DNA of 64,000 bases from Bacillus marasmi (GTDB taxonomy: Bacteria > Bacillota > Bacilli > Bacillales > Cytobacillaceae), in assembly GCF_902168435.1 (NCBI RefSeq), contig NZ_LR656168.1, positions 124,001-188,000 on the forward strand. The letters are read 5' to 3'. Both the position numbers and the translations under genes were made by a program. The notes beneath the pieces were generated by a model, which worked only from the letters and a program-made list of their open reading frames with translations, did no database searches and had not been told where the DNA came from. Of this stretch, positions 50,486 to 58,500 are shown piece by piece (position 1 is the first letter of the stretch; each line of letters begins with the position of its first letter).

Positions 50486-51667
50486 ATGATAAATATTAAT
50501 TCACAAGTACGCTTTTGGATTCTCGTTGGCATTGTTGCCATCTCTGGGTATTCGCAAGGGATGTTACTGCCGCTGATTGCAATCATTTTCGAAGAGGATG
50601 GACTTTCTTCCTCATTAAACGGTTTCCATGCAACAGCCCTATATATTGGCGTTTTGCTTGTTTCCCCATTCATGGAGGGTGTTTTACGAAAGGTCGGCTA
50701 TAAACCAATTATTTTGACAGGTGGCATAGCCGTTGTGCTTTCAATTGCTTTGTTTCCAATTTGGAAGTCGTTTTGGTTTTGGTTTGTTTTACGTTTAATT
50801 ATCGGAATTGGCGATCACATGCTCCATTTTGGAACACAGACCTGGATCACTTATCTTTCCCCAGCAAACAAACGAGGACGCAATCTGTCTTTATATGGTT
50901 TGTTTTTTGGATTAGGCTTTGCAGCTGGCCCATATATGACGAGACTCGTTCATGTAAATGAAGCTTTGCCGTTTATTGTTGCCTCACTTGTGAGCCTTGC
51001 CGGGTGGTTAACCGTTTGGTTATTGAAAAATGAGTTTCCTGAAAAAACTACGGAGAAGGACTCTTTTTTCAGCACCTTCAAGCGGTTCAACCAAGTTTTT
51101 AAATATGCCTGGGTCGCCTTCCTTCCGCCATTTGGCTATGGTTTTTTAGAAGCATCCTTAAATGGTAACTTCCCAGTTTATGCACTCAGAAATGGGATTG
51201 ATGTTAGTGGCGTTTCAATTATATTGCCATCGTTTGCAATTGGTGGGATTATTTTTCAACTACCACTAGGAATGCTAAGTGACTACTTCGGCCGCAAGCA
51301 TGTTTTAACGACGATTATGCTGCTCGGTTTCGTCAGTTTTACTAGTGCTGGACTCCTGCAGGATTCAGTGATTGGCCTTACGATTAGCTTTTTTATAGCC
51401 GGTATGCTCGTCGGCTCAACCTTTTCGCTTGGAATCAGCTATATGGCTGATTTATTGCCACGTGAACTACTACCGGCTGGTAATCTTATGTGCGGGATTT
51501 TTTACAGCATCGGAAGTATTTCTGGTCCTTTTATTGGCGGATTAGCAATTCAATTTTTACCAGAAGGCAGTTTTTTCTATTGTTTAAGCCTAATGCTCCT
51601 GTTTATTTTTATTGCTTTGACCCTCTTCAGAGTAGAACACACCACTGAAGCAAAAGCGTCGGGATAA
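50486..51667 (+). CDS. yfkF: MFS transporter (YfkF-like)
   Basis: This 393-residue permease starts at the ATG at 50486 after GGAGAT. The longer frame (to 50396) overlaps the divergent antiporter region. Twelve helices are visible, with the MFS loop motif DYFGRKHVL in the second half and GDHMLHFGTQTWITYLSPANK in the first. The substrate is unknown. It is divergent from the Ca2+/H+ antiporter gene, which matches the yfkE-yfkF pair in B. subtilis. Confidence 0.85.
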   Translation: MININSQVRFWILVGIVAISGYSQGMLLPLIAIIFEEDGLSSSLNGFHATALYIGVLLVSPFMEGVLRKVGYKPIILTGGIAVVLSIALFPIWKSFWFWFVLRLIIGIGDHMLHFGTQTWITYLSPANKRGRNLSLYGLFFGLGFAAGPYMTRLVHVNEALPFIVASLVSLAGWLTVWLLKNEFPEKTTEKDSFFSTFKRFNQVFKYAWVAFLPPFGYGFLEASLNGNFPVYALRNGIDVSGVSIILPSFAIGGIIFQLPLGMLSDYFGRKHVLTTIMLLGFVSFTSAGLLQDSVIGLTISFFIAGMLVGSTFSLGISYMADLLPRELLPAGNLMCGIFYSIGSISGPFIGGLAIQFLPEGSFFYCLSLMLLFIFIALTLFRVEHTTEAKASG

Positions 51668-51689
51668 ATTTTAAGAACAATTTTTAAAT

Positions 51690-51796
51690 AAAAATAACCC
51701 GTATTGCTACTTCTTATACTTCCTAAACACGTAAAACGAGAAATACACTTTTCTATACAAAAAGGAAGTATATGATATTTAGCAAACGGGTTATTT
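51690..51796. repeat. 107-base imperfect hairpin between convergent genes
   Basis: Three nested arms are perfect or nearly so: AAAATAACCCGT / ACGGGTTATTTT (outer), TTGCTA / TAGCAA (middle) and TATACTTCCT / AGGAAGTATA (inner). The loop is A/T-rich. It sits between the MFS gene and the LPDTA protein gene and probably ends both transcripts. The size is unusual for a terminator and fits a MITE-like element, but no target duplication was identified. Confidence 0.75.
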
Positions 51797-51820
51797 TCCT
51801 ACCTAATAATTATTCAATTA

Positions 51821-53353
51821 CTAAGCTTGCTTTCTATATTGCTTGCGTAATAAAATGAATCCTGTCATAGCTAGGCCGAAACCAAATATTATGCCATTTC
51901 CGTTATTTCCCGCAGTATCCGGCAATCTTTCTCCTCCTGCAGTTTGCACTTGCTGAGAACTAGTTTGACTCGCTTGAACTTGCACTTCACTTTTAATATT
52001 ATCCGTGTTATTTACGTTTTCATTTACAACTTCAGTTTCTTCTTCATTAGGTTCTTCTTGATTTTCATTCTCATCATCATTAGGCTGTTCATTTGGCTCT
52101 ACACCGCCTAAAAACTCTGCAGGAACAGTAATATCTGCAAGTAGCATTCCATCTAGATTATATAATTCGATTCCTAAATCATATCCATTGGTCGTTATCA
52201 TTGTAAGCATTTCTTGATCAGAAACAGTAATTCTTTCAGTTCCTTTGATTAGAAAATACTTAGCTTGTAATTGATACAAGTTCATCATCTCTTGGAACGA
52301 GCTGACAAGAATTGTCTTTTGTTCTTCCGTCAGATCAGAAGGGCTTTCAAGATCACCTAATTCTAACAGTCTATTTTCCAATTCAGACATTTTCTCTATA
52401 AATGCCGGATCCGTCATGTCAATGCTTAAGAAATGCTTAACAATATTCTTGAGTTCATTTTTATCAAGCCCAATCCCTAGCTCTTCTAAAAATTCATCAG
52501 ATTCTTCGATAGACATATACATAGCGACGGAAAAATAAAGCTCGTCGATGGTTTGATAACTTTCCAAAGAATCTTCATATTGCAATAATAAAGCTGATAA
52601 CTCTTCAAAGGTTAGCTCAAAAACTTCAATTAAATCCTGAAGATTTTTGTCAGTTACCGGTACGCCATACTCCAATAGTTTAATTTCTAGATCATCAATT
52701 TTGCTATATTGTTCAAGAGAATCATTTTGATCTATTAAAATACTATTTAATTGTTCAAGTGTAAGACCATAATTTTCAAGCATGATATTAAGTGTTTGCT
52801 CAGTGATTGGCACTCCGTATTGAAGTAGCATCGTCTCAATATCTTCGATAAACTCATAATCTTCTAATGTATCATTATTACTGACGAAAATTTGATTTAA
52901 TTCTTCGAGGGTTAATCCATATGTATCAACAAGCTCCTGCAAATTTTCATCTGTTTTCGGAATGATAGGAAGGCTGTAGATTGTACTTTCTAAAGCATCA
53001 ACGTAAAGAAACGTCGTTTGAAGGTCTTGACCCTCTTCTAGTTTCTGATTTTTGATTAGTAAGGACATCAATTCTTCTTCATTTAAAAAATTATTATCTT
53101 CCAATAATTGTTGAAGGTTTTCATCGGAAATCTTTTCTCCTAAAAACTCATCTAATTCGGCAATGGTTTCAAAATCTTCAGGTGTCAGCCCCCAATAATA
53201 ATCTGATAAATGAGCGGACAACTGTTCTTCAGTTAAACCTTCACTCTCCAAAAAACTAGCAAGGTCTTCATTTGATAAAGCAAAACTTACAGACGGCGAA
53301 ACTCCTAGCAGTAAAACGCAAGTTAGCAATAAATAATAAAATCGCCTCATCAT
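51821..53353 (-). CDS. Processed acidic surface protein with LPDTA sorting signal
   Basis: This 510-residue, highly acidic secreted protein has an N-terminal signal peptide (YYLLLTCVLLLGVSPSVSFA). About four tandem 60-residue repeats follow, built like LLEYGVPVTDKNLQDLIEVF plus LTFEELSALLLQYEDSLESY. A second domain (about 330-420) and a Glu/Asn-rich linker come next. The C-terminus carries LPDTAGNNGNG, a membrane helix and RKQYRKQA. LPDTA-type signals are used by class D sortases such as B. subtilis YhcS. No sortase gene is in this window. It interrupts the yfkF-yfkH order. Confidence 0.9.
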   Translation of the reverse strand: MMRRFYYLLLTCVLLLGVSPSVSFALSNEDLASFLESEGLTEEQLSAHLSDYYWGLTPEDFETIAELDEFLGEKISDENLQQLLEDNNFLNEEELMSLLIKNQKLEEGQDLQTTFLYVDALESTIYSLPIIPKTDENLQELVDTYGLTLEELNQIFVSNNDTLEDYEFIEDIETMLLQYGVPITEQTLNIMLENYGLTLEQLNSILIDQNDSLEQYSKIDDLEIKLLEYGVPVTDKNLQDLIEVFELTFEELSALLLQYEDSLESYQTIDELYFSVAMYMSIEESDEFLEELGIGLDKNELKNIVKHFLSIDMTDPAFIEKMSELENRLLELGDLESPSDLTEEQKTILVSSFQEMMNLYQLQAKYFLIKGTERITVSDQEMLTMITTNGYDLGIELYNLDGMLLADITVPAEFLGGVEPNEQPNDDENENQEEPNEEETEVVNENVNNTDNIKSEVQVQASQTSSQQVQTAGGERLPDTAGNNGNGIIFGFGLAMTGFILLRKQYRKQA

Positions 53354-53473
53354 ATTCCTCCGAAAAAGTATTTAAATGCATAAATATCATATAAAATTCC
53401 TACCCTTTTGAATAGATACACCCATCGAAATATTATATAAATATAAATAGTTCTGAATAATTTAGACACAAAT

Positions 53474-53503
53474 AAAGGGAAGTGCTAAACGCACTTCCCT
53501 TTA
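53474..53503. terminator. Bidirectional terminator after the 35-codon gene
   Basis: Stem AAAGGGAAGTGC / GCACTTCCCTTT around TAAAC lies just beyond the small gene's stop, with A/T-rich flanks. Confidence 0.85.
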
Positions 53504-53508
53504 ATAAA

Positions 53509-53616
53509 TTAGTGATAACCATTTGAACCGTTTGCTGAACCTGATGTTTTTTGTTTCGGACTGTTTTTCTTCCCTTTTTGCTTTGTACTTCCATCTTTTT
53601 TAGTATGCTTAGTCAT
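53509..53616 (-). CDS. 35-residue basic hydrophilic small protein
   Basis: This short frame starts at an ATG after GGAGGGATTAAG. It reads MTKHTKKDGSTKQKGKKNSP, then a Ser/Gly/Asn-rich tail ending NGYH. It is followed at once by a terminator, so it is a complete transcription unit. The very basic, structureless sequence is like small acid-soluble or minor spore proteins of bacilli, but no exact family was recognised. Confidence 0.65.
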   Translation of the reverse strand: MTKHTKKDGSTKQKGKKNSPKQKTSGSANGSNGYH

Positions 53617-53708
53617 CTTAATCCCTCCATATTTAAGCTTCAAATTTCCCCTTCCTTATTTTGAAACGGAAGCAGAAATTTACTAGAGGTAAGTTAAGGT
53701 AAAGAAGA

Positions 53709-54530
53709 CTAACAATTGCTTTTTTTCATAGTATAATACGCATTTATTTCTCCTCCTAAAATAATCACAAATCCCGATAAATAAAACCAAATCATCAGTA
53801 CGATGATTGCGCCAATACTTCCATACGTTGCGGAATAGTTGGCAAAATTGCCAACATAATAGGAAAAAGCCAGTGAAGTTAGCACCCAGCCTATTGTTGC
53901 AAAAGCTGCACCAGGTATTGCGCTTAAGCAGCTGATTTTTTTATTAGGAGCAATCCAATACAGCCCCATAAAAACAATAAATAAGAACAGTGAGCTAAAT
54001 AGCCATCTTAGCGCATTCCAAACCTTTAAAAATTGTTCTGATAGACCAAATTCAGTAAACAGGAACAGACCAATTTGTCGTCCAAACACTGGAAATAATA
54101 GCGCTACTACAATTACCGCAATCATTCCAATCGTTAGCATAATGGCAATTCCACGTTCAACCACAAAGGTTCTATTTTCGACCACATCATACGCCTTGTT
54201 AAAGGCACTGACAATTGCGTGTATTCCGTTGGAAGCTGACCATAGAGTTGCAATCACCCCAAATGACAACAGCTTCCCGTTTTTATCCATTACATCCTTT
54301 AAGCTTGTCTCGATTAACTCCATCGTTTCACCTGGAGCATAATCCTTAATAAAACTTAGCAAATATTCCTGCGACATTGAAAAATATGGAAGCAGTGTCA
54401 CTAAAAAAATTAACATCGGAAACAAGGAAAGTAAGAAAAAGTAAGCCAATTGTGCGGCCAGGCCGGAGATATCATCTCTTCCAATCCTTACCCATAAATG
54501 CTTGATGATGGATGTATTGATGGACCCCAT
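53709..54530 (-). CDS. yfkH: YihY/BrkB-family membrane protein (YfkH)
   Basis: This protein of about 273 residues has six helices. Family segments are LAYFFLLSLFPMLIFLVTLL, LWSASNGIHAIVSAFNKAYD, FSSLFLFIVFMGLYWIAPN, and the end GSIGAIIVLMIWFYLSGFVI followed by GGEINAY. The family is often called ribonuclease BN-like by mistake; its function is unknown. The ATG at 54530 follows AAAAGGTG; the GTG three codons earlier lies within that site. The gene order agrees with B. subtilis yfkH. Confidence 0.88.
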   Translation of the reverse strand: MGSINTSIIKHLWVRIGRDDISGLAAQLAYFFLLSLFPMLIFLVTLLPYFSMSQEYLLSFIKDYAPGETMELIETSLKDVMDKNGKLLSFGVIATLWSASNGIHAIVSAFNKAYDVVENRTFVVERGIAIMLTIGMIAVIVVALLFPVFGRQIGLFLFTEFGLSEQFLKVWNALRWLFSSLFLFIVFMGLYWIAPNKKISCLSAIPGAAFATIGWVLTSLAFSYYVGNFANYSATYGSIGAIIVLMIWFYLSGFVIILGGEINAYYTMKKSNC

Positions 54531-54566
54531 TTGAATCACCTTTTCTTGTATGTAATAGTTCTTTTG

Positions 54567-54926
54567 TTACTTCAGTGGATCTTGCTCCGTTTCAGTATAT
54601 GTATCTTTGTTATCTAAAAATACATCCTTTGTCTCTTTTACAACATTAACAACATAAGGAGTAGCTTCGGTTATTTCCTCAACCTTTTCTTTAATAAAAT
54701 ATAGATCATCGCTTACCTGTGCAACTGTTTGCCGTACCTGTTCTGAGGTAGTCTTCACCTTGTCTACTACTTCAGATGGATTTTTTATCACATACACCAC
54801 TTTTTTGGTAGCTGTTTTACAATTCGTTGTAACAGCTTGTCTCGTTGGTTTATCAAGCAAACTTAATGCCCCGCCTGCCAAAGCTCCTAACAATACACCC
54901 TTCCAAAAATTCCTTGCCTCACCCAT
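54567..54926 (-). CDS. YtxH-like general stress family protein (YfkI position)
   Basis: This protein of about 119 residues has an N-terminal glycine-rich membrane helix (FWKGVLLGALAGGALSLLD) and a long helical tail (PSEVVDKVKTTSEQVRQTVA) with coiled-coil character. The ATG at 54926 is eight bases after AAAGGTGG; the GTG four codons upstream lies within that site. It is encoded between the phosphatase and YihY-family genes, the place of B. subtilis yfkI. The role is unknown. Confidence 0.78.
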   Translation of the reverse strand: MGEARNFWKGVLLGALAGGALSLLDKPTRQAVTTNCKTATKKVVYVIKNPSEVVDKVKTTSEQVRQTVAQVSDDLYFIKEKVEEITEATPYVVNVVKETKDVFLDNKDTYTETEQDPLK

Positions 54927-54941
54927 ATTATTTTCCACCTT

Positions 54942-55409
54942 TCAAAGCTCTATTTTTATTTTTTGAAGTAGCTGTTCACAGCCCTGTTTGACTAATTGAT
55001 AAACCTCATCAAAATTTCCTGTATAATAAGGATCTGGTACATCCTTTCCTCTATGTTCATCAGTTAAATCAAGGAGTTTAAGGATATTAGATTGATTCTG
55101 CTCCGAACCACTTAATCTGATAATATCCATTTCATTATTACGATCCATTGCAATAATATAATCAAATTTGGAAAGGTCATCACAATTAATTTGACGTGCT
55201 ACTATACCTTCTGCACTAATCTGATTTTTACTTAATACTTCCCTTGTACCTTGATGTGGTGGATGACCAACATGCCAATCCCCAGTCCCGGCAGAATCGA
55301 TGATTATTTTATCTTTCAAGCCTTCCCTTTTAACAAGGTCTCGAAACACTGCTTCGGCCATCGGAGAGCGGCAAATATTCCCCAAGCAAACAAATAATAC
55401 ATGAATCAT
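54942..55409 (-). CDS. yfkJ: Low-molecular-weight protein-tyrosine phosphatase (YfkJ)
   Basis: This 155-residue phosphatase has the CX5R active site in FVCLGNICRSPMAEAVFRDL at residues 8-14 and the general acid in VPDPYYTGNFDEVY. The length is normal for LMW-PTPs. In B. subtilis, YfkJ contributes to ethanol and other stress resistance and removes phosphate from tyrosine or arginine depending on the enzyme. Start: ATG after AAAAAGGAGGAAGT. The next gene downstream on the strand is the YtxH-like one. Confidence 0.92.
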   Translation of the reverse strand: MIHVLFVCLGNICRSPMAEAVFRDLVKREGLKDKIIIDSAGTGDWHVGHPPHQGTREVLSKNQISAEGIVARQINCDDLSKFDYIIAMDRNNEMDIIRLSGSEQNQSNILKLLDLTDEHRGKDVPDPYYTGNFDEVYQLVKQGCEQLLQKIKIEL

Positions 55410-55550
55410 ACTTCTTCCTCCTTTTTCTATATTTTCCTCATATCAGCATGAAGTTTCAAGTGAATTTCTCCTGTATTGTATGTGTTTTCGTTGACTTTCC
55501 GTTTTGAACATGAAAAGATGTGAATATTACACTGTGAAAGGATGACTTGT

Positions 55551-55772
55551 GTGAATTTATCGCAAAAATCTGTAGAAAACGTGGAATTTATGATTGAAAA
55601 AATAAAAGAAAAATTAAAAGTAATGAATTTTGGCGCCATCAAGCCTTCGCATTTTGATGAAGAAATGTATGAGGAGTTAAAGGATATTTATAACCTGGTG
55701 ATGAAAAAGGACTCATTCAGCATCAGCGAAATGCAAGCAATTGTAGAAGAGCTAGGCAGTTTACGAAAATAA
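55551..55772 (+). CDS. yfkK: DUF1128 family protein (YfkK)
   Basis: This protein of about 73 residues starts from a GTG six bases after AAAGGA. A frame from an ATG three codons earlier also exists. Pattern [38 protein letters not shown] and [14 protein letters not shown] identify the DUF1128 family. It is divergent from the phosphatase gene, as in B. subtilis yfkJ/yfkK. The function is unknown. Confidence 0.88.
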   Translation: MNLSQKSVENVEFMIEKIKEKLKVMNFGAIKPSHFDEEMYEELKDIYNLVMKKDSFSISEMQAIVEELGSLRK

Positions 55773-55856
55773 CAGAATTTGAAAAGTGTACTAAGTGGTA
55801 AGCTTATGCAAGTAGCTTTCCTTTCTGTGCTAATTTGCCTTTTGGTGATTATAAGT

Positions 55857-55904
55857 CAAAAAAATCCCTTCAAGTATCGAAATCTTGAAGGGATTTGATT
55901 TTTT
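55857..55904. terminator. Bidirectional terminator before methionine aminopeptidase stop
   Basis: Stem AAATCCCTTCAAG / CTTGAAGGGATTT lies between the convergent yfkK and map genes, with T-runs on both sides. Confidence 0.88.
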
Positions 55905-55915
55905 CCGCAAACTTA

Positions 55916-56662
55916 TTACTGCTCCGTTAATATGACTGGACCATCCTTCGTAATGGCAATTGTGTGCTCGTATTGCGCTGAGTTCTTACCGTCAATCGTT
56001 CGAGCTGTCCAACCATTGTTATCCATCTTTGATTCATAGCTTCCAACATTAATCATAGGCTCGATTGTGAAAACCATACCTTCTTTGATGCGCGCTCCCT
56101 TACCAGGAAGTCCGAAATGCGGGACATCCGGCTTTTCGTGAATTACCGCGCCGATACCGTGACCAATAAAGTTTCGGACAACAGAAAATCCCTCGCCTTC
56201 CGCATACACTTGGATTGCATGCCCAATATCTCCAATTCGATTACCTGGTTGCGCCTGTTCAATTCCTTTATAAAGTGCTTCCTTGGTCACCAATAACAGT
56301 TTTTTATTTTTCTCAGATAGTTTCCCAACTCCGTAGGACCATGCCGAATCTGCAAGGGGACCATTGTAATTAACCACCATATCGATCGTTACAATATCTC
56401 CATCCTTCAGAGGCTGTTTACGTGGAAAGCCATGACAAATTTCATCATTTATACTGGCACAAGTGGCATATTCGTATCCCCGATAGCCCTTTTGCTCAGG
56501 TGTTGCGCCCCTTTCTTTAAGGAACTTTTCAACAAATTCATTTAACTCCCATGTTGTTACGCCTGGCTTCACAAGTTTGGCTAGCTCTTTATGGCATGCA
56601 GCAAGGATTTCTCCTGCCTTCTTCATTCCAGCGATTTCCCGTTCTGATTTTAATACAATCAT
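55916..56662 (-). CDS. map: Methionine aminopeptidase, type I (YflG-like)
   Basis: This 248-residue metallopeptidase removes the initiator Met. Metal ligands are visible in VTIDMVVNYNGPLADSAW, FIGHGIGAVIHEKPDVP, GMVFTIEPMINVG and SAQYEHTIAITKDG. It is the usual length for MetAP without the N-terminal zinc region. Bacilli have a map gene in the ribosomal protein cluster, so this is probably the second enzyme (YflG). It has a good GAAGGAAG site. Confidence 0.93.
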   Translation of the reverse strand: MIVLKSEREIAGMKKAGEILAACHKELAKLVKPGVTTWELNEFVEKFLKERGATPEQKGYRGYEYATCASINDEICHGFPRKQPLKDGDIVTIDMVVNYNGPLADSAWSYGVGKLSEKNKKLLLVTKEALYKGIEQAQPGNRIGDIGHAIQVYAEGEGFSVVRNFIGHGIGAVIHEKPDVPHFGLPGKGARIKEGMVFTIEPMINVGSYESKMDNNGWTARTIDGKNSAQYEHTIAITKDGPVILTEQ

Positions 56663-56896
56663 TTAATCACTTCCTTCTCTCCCACTATAAAGAATACAAA
56701 CTTTATACTCATAAAATAGTATCCAATTCATACCATATATTATAACATGCTTGCACTTAGCGAATTATCCCCTATTTAATTAAGCCATTATTCCTAAAAA
56801 TATGTTATTTCAAAAAAATTTACCGTTCGTTGTATGGAACATTTCCCAGACCTTTGGTATAATGTGATTATATATTAATAAGGTGTGTGAAGCTTA

Positions 56897-57220
56897 ATGA
56901 TAGGAGATCGTGTAAAAAGGCTTCGTCAAGAAAAGAAAATGTCATTGACAGAACTTGCTGACCAGGCTGGCGTTGCGAAATCATATTTAAGTTCTCTCGA
57001 ACGGAATCTGCAATCAAACCCTTCGATTCAATTTCTAGAAAAAATCGCAACTGTACTTGGCGTTTCTGTAGACTATTTCATCTTAGAAAGGCCAAACACA
57101 GAACAACTCGATAGTGATTGGGTTGATTTAGTAAAAGAGGCTATGGGCTCTGGGGTTACAAAGGAACAATTTCGTGAGTATCTAGAGTTTAATAAATGGA
57201 AAATAAATCAAAACAAATAA
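56897..57220 (+). CDS. sinR: SinR-type transcriptional regulator
   Basis: This 107-residue protein has an N-terminal HTH (MIGDRVKRLRQEKKMSLTEL, AKSYLSSLERNLQSNPSIQF) and a C-terminal SinI-like dimerisation segment (LDSDWVDLVKEAMGSGVTKE, QFREYLEFNKWKINQ). This is the arrangement of B. subtilis SinR, which represses biofilm matrix genes. It starts at an ATG after AAGGTG. It faces sinI, encoded on the opposite strand just downstream, and the two share no operon. Confidence 0.9.
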   Translation: MIGDRVKRLRQEKKMSLTELADQAGVAKSYLSSLERNLQSNPSIQFLEKIATVLGVSVDYFILERPNTEQLDSDWVDLVKEAMGSGVTKEQFREYLEFNKWKINQNK

Positions 57221-57245
57221 AAAGAGGCGTAGGCCTCTTTTTCAT
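57219..57245. terminator. Terminator between convergent sinR and sinI
   Basis: Stem AAAGAGGC / GCCTCTTT around GTAG is followed by TTTTTC on the plus strand; A-rich sequence on the other side serves the reverse direction. Confidence 0.82.
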
Positions 57246-57300
57246 TTTAGAATTGTGCTAACATCAATTCCCTATTATGTATTACAATCTCCGCAATACA

Positions 57301-57429
57301 TTAACCAACTTTTTTCTCTTGTAAAAATAAGCGAATTTCTTCCTTATCGATTCCCAGGTCTAGTGCTTCCAAAATTAGTTGAACCCATTCGATATCCAAC
57401 TCTTCAATTGATTTCAAATGTGTAGTCAA
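57301..57429 (-). CDS. sinI: SinI-family anti-repressor (42 residues)
   Basis: The TTG at 57429, four bases after GGAGGATC, opens a 42-codon frame beginning MTTHLKSIEELDIEWVQLIL and ending EIRLFLQEKKVG. It matches the SinI domain and the C-terminal part of SinR (compare LDSDWVDLVKEAMGSGVTKE). SinI forms a heterodimer with SinR and frees its target genes. Instead of preceding sinR on one transcript, it lies on the opposite strand downstream of sinR. Its own leader contains a c-di-GMP riboswitch. Confidence 0.88.
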   Translation of the reverse strand: MTTHLKSIEELDIEWVQLILEALDLGIDKEEIRLFLQEKKVG

Positions 57430-57450
57430 TTTTGATCCTCCATTTATTAT

Positions 57451-57545
57451 GTAGGAAGTCCAGCCATCTTAGTACATACTTTCTACATTGACGACCTTAG
57501 ATCTGTGACTTTGCGTCCCTATTTTTCAATAGGTTTGCCTTTATC
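57451..57545 (-). promoter_or_regulatory. Cyclic di-GMP-I riboswitch (GEMM) in the sinI leader
   Basis: On the minus strand the conserved blocks are in order: AAGGCAAACC, a GAAA tetraloop stem (CCTATT-GAAA-AATAGG), GGGACGCAAAG, GATCTAAGGTC (tetraloop receptor side) and GATGGCTGGACTTCC at the end. These match the class I c-di-GMP aptamer core. About ten bases separate the aptamer from the sinI ribosome binding site, so the platform probably controls translation. No terminator with a T-run is seen between the aptamer and sinI. Confidence 0.85.
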
Positions 57546-57599
57546 TAACTTTCTAGTTTTTTCTATTTTACATTGTTTTAGGTGAAAAATGTACACAAT

Positions 57600-57752
57600 T
57601 TTGTCAAATGTGTAAAAAATATTCTTACAATTTATGACACCATCATAATAAATTAGGCCTAATTTTTAAAAATAATACGAATAATTTCTACAAAAAATGG
57701 CTATATTAACCTATGTAAAAATAATCGAATAGTTGGTTGATTTCTTGTCGAA
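57600..57752. promoter_or_regulatory. Spo0A-box-like sites upstream of sinI
   Basis: TTTTGTCAAA (57599-57608, plus) and TTGTCGAAA (57745-57753, plus) resemble the Spo0A box TTTTGTCRAA. The first lies about 55 bases upstream of the aptamer on the sinI side; on the minus strand it reads TTTGACAAAA. In B. subtilis the sinI promoter is activated by phosphorylated Spo0A. No convincing -35/-10 pair was found. The A/T-rich sequence between 57560 and 57860 holds no gene. Confidence 0.5.
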
Positions 57753-57867
57753 ACTTATTTTTAAATCTTGTGAACTTTTTGTGTCTATTTTCAGAAAATT
57801 CCGATAAAATTATATTAACGACAACATAATACTATTAGCACTGTATTTATATCGAGGAGTGATGTTC

Positions 57868-57984
57868 ATGACTTTTTGGCATGTAGTTAACGTTGTTTTC
57901 CCTGTCGCTGCGATGGTTGGTTTCGGTTATTTTCTGGATCATGTTACAAAACCAGATGTATCTACAGAAGAAAGCCAAGATTAA
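57868..57984 (+). CDS. 38-residue single-span membrane peptide
   Basis: This short frame starts at an ATG after GAGGAGTG. It contains one hydrophobic helix, WHVVNVVFPVAAMVGFGYFL, then DHVTKPDVSTEESQD. It is followed by a terminator-like hairpin at 58009-58044, so it is a stand-alone gene. No family was recognised. It is divergent from sinI, and the two share the intergenic region of about 440 bp that carries the Spo0A-box-like sites. Confidence 0.65.
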   Translation: MTFWHVVNVVFPVAAMVGFGYFLDHVTKPDVSTEESQD

Positions 57985-58008
57985 TCAAATGAAAGAAATA
58001 CGGTGTTT

Positions 58009-58044
58009 AAACGGACATGAATCCTTCATGGCCGTTTTATTTTG
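58009..58044 (+). terminator. Terminator after the small membrane peptide gene
   Basis: Stem AAACGGACATGAA / TTCATGGCCGTTT around TCC, followed by TATTTTG. Confidence 0.75.
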
Positions 58045-58292
58045 TAAGCGCATACAATTGGAGGCAGAAAAATGATGCTCCTGGGGGGGAAGCATCATTT
58101 AGGTGTTATATAAGTTAATATTCTAATGGGGGTTTGTGAACCTTTGAACAATTTGATTATATAACGACTACTCCTTTTTGTCTGTGAAAAAATTGTGAAA
58201 TATTTCACATTAAATCCTTCATTCTTCCTCTTCTCACATGAAATAATCACACTTTGGGCATGATACATCACAGAACGAAAGGAGTGGTAGTA

Positions 58293-58457
58293 ATGGGCCG
58301 AGGGCAAAACTTTGACCATAAGAAAAAAAATCATCCCGGAGACTTTCCGAAAAACAGCCAAACTGAAAAACAATCTAGAGAAAGAATTGGTGATGAGGAA
58401 TTAATTGTTACCCAGGAAGCCTTCAAAAATCGCGTTGGCGGTGAGGAAAATACTTAA
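58293..58457 (+). CDS. 54-residue hydrophilic small protein
   Basis: This frame starts at an ATG after AAAGGAGTGG. It begins MGRGQNFDHKKKNHPGDFPK and ends EAFKNRVGGEENT. It is highly charged, lacks hydrophobic segments, and may be partly disordered. It lies upstream of, and convergent with, topB. No family was recognised; spore-associated small proteins have similar composition, which is only a suggestion. Confidence 0.6.
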   Translation: MGRGQNFDHKKKNHPGDFPKNSQTEKQSRERIGDEELIVTQEAFKNRVGGEENT

Positions 58458-58463
58458 ACGTTT

Positions 58464-58492
58464 AGAGGATGACTCACATGTAAGTCATCCTC
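58464..58492. terminator. Hairpin between the small protein gene and topB
   Basis: Stem GAGGATGACT / AGTCATCCTC around CACATGTA lies between the two convergent genes. T-runs are short, so the strength is uncertain. Confidence 0.65.
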
Positions 58493-58500
58493 TTGATTTA

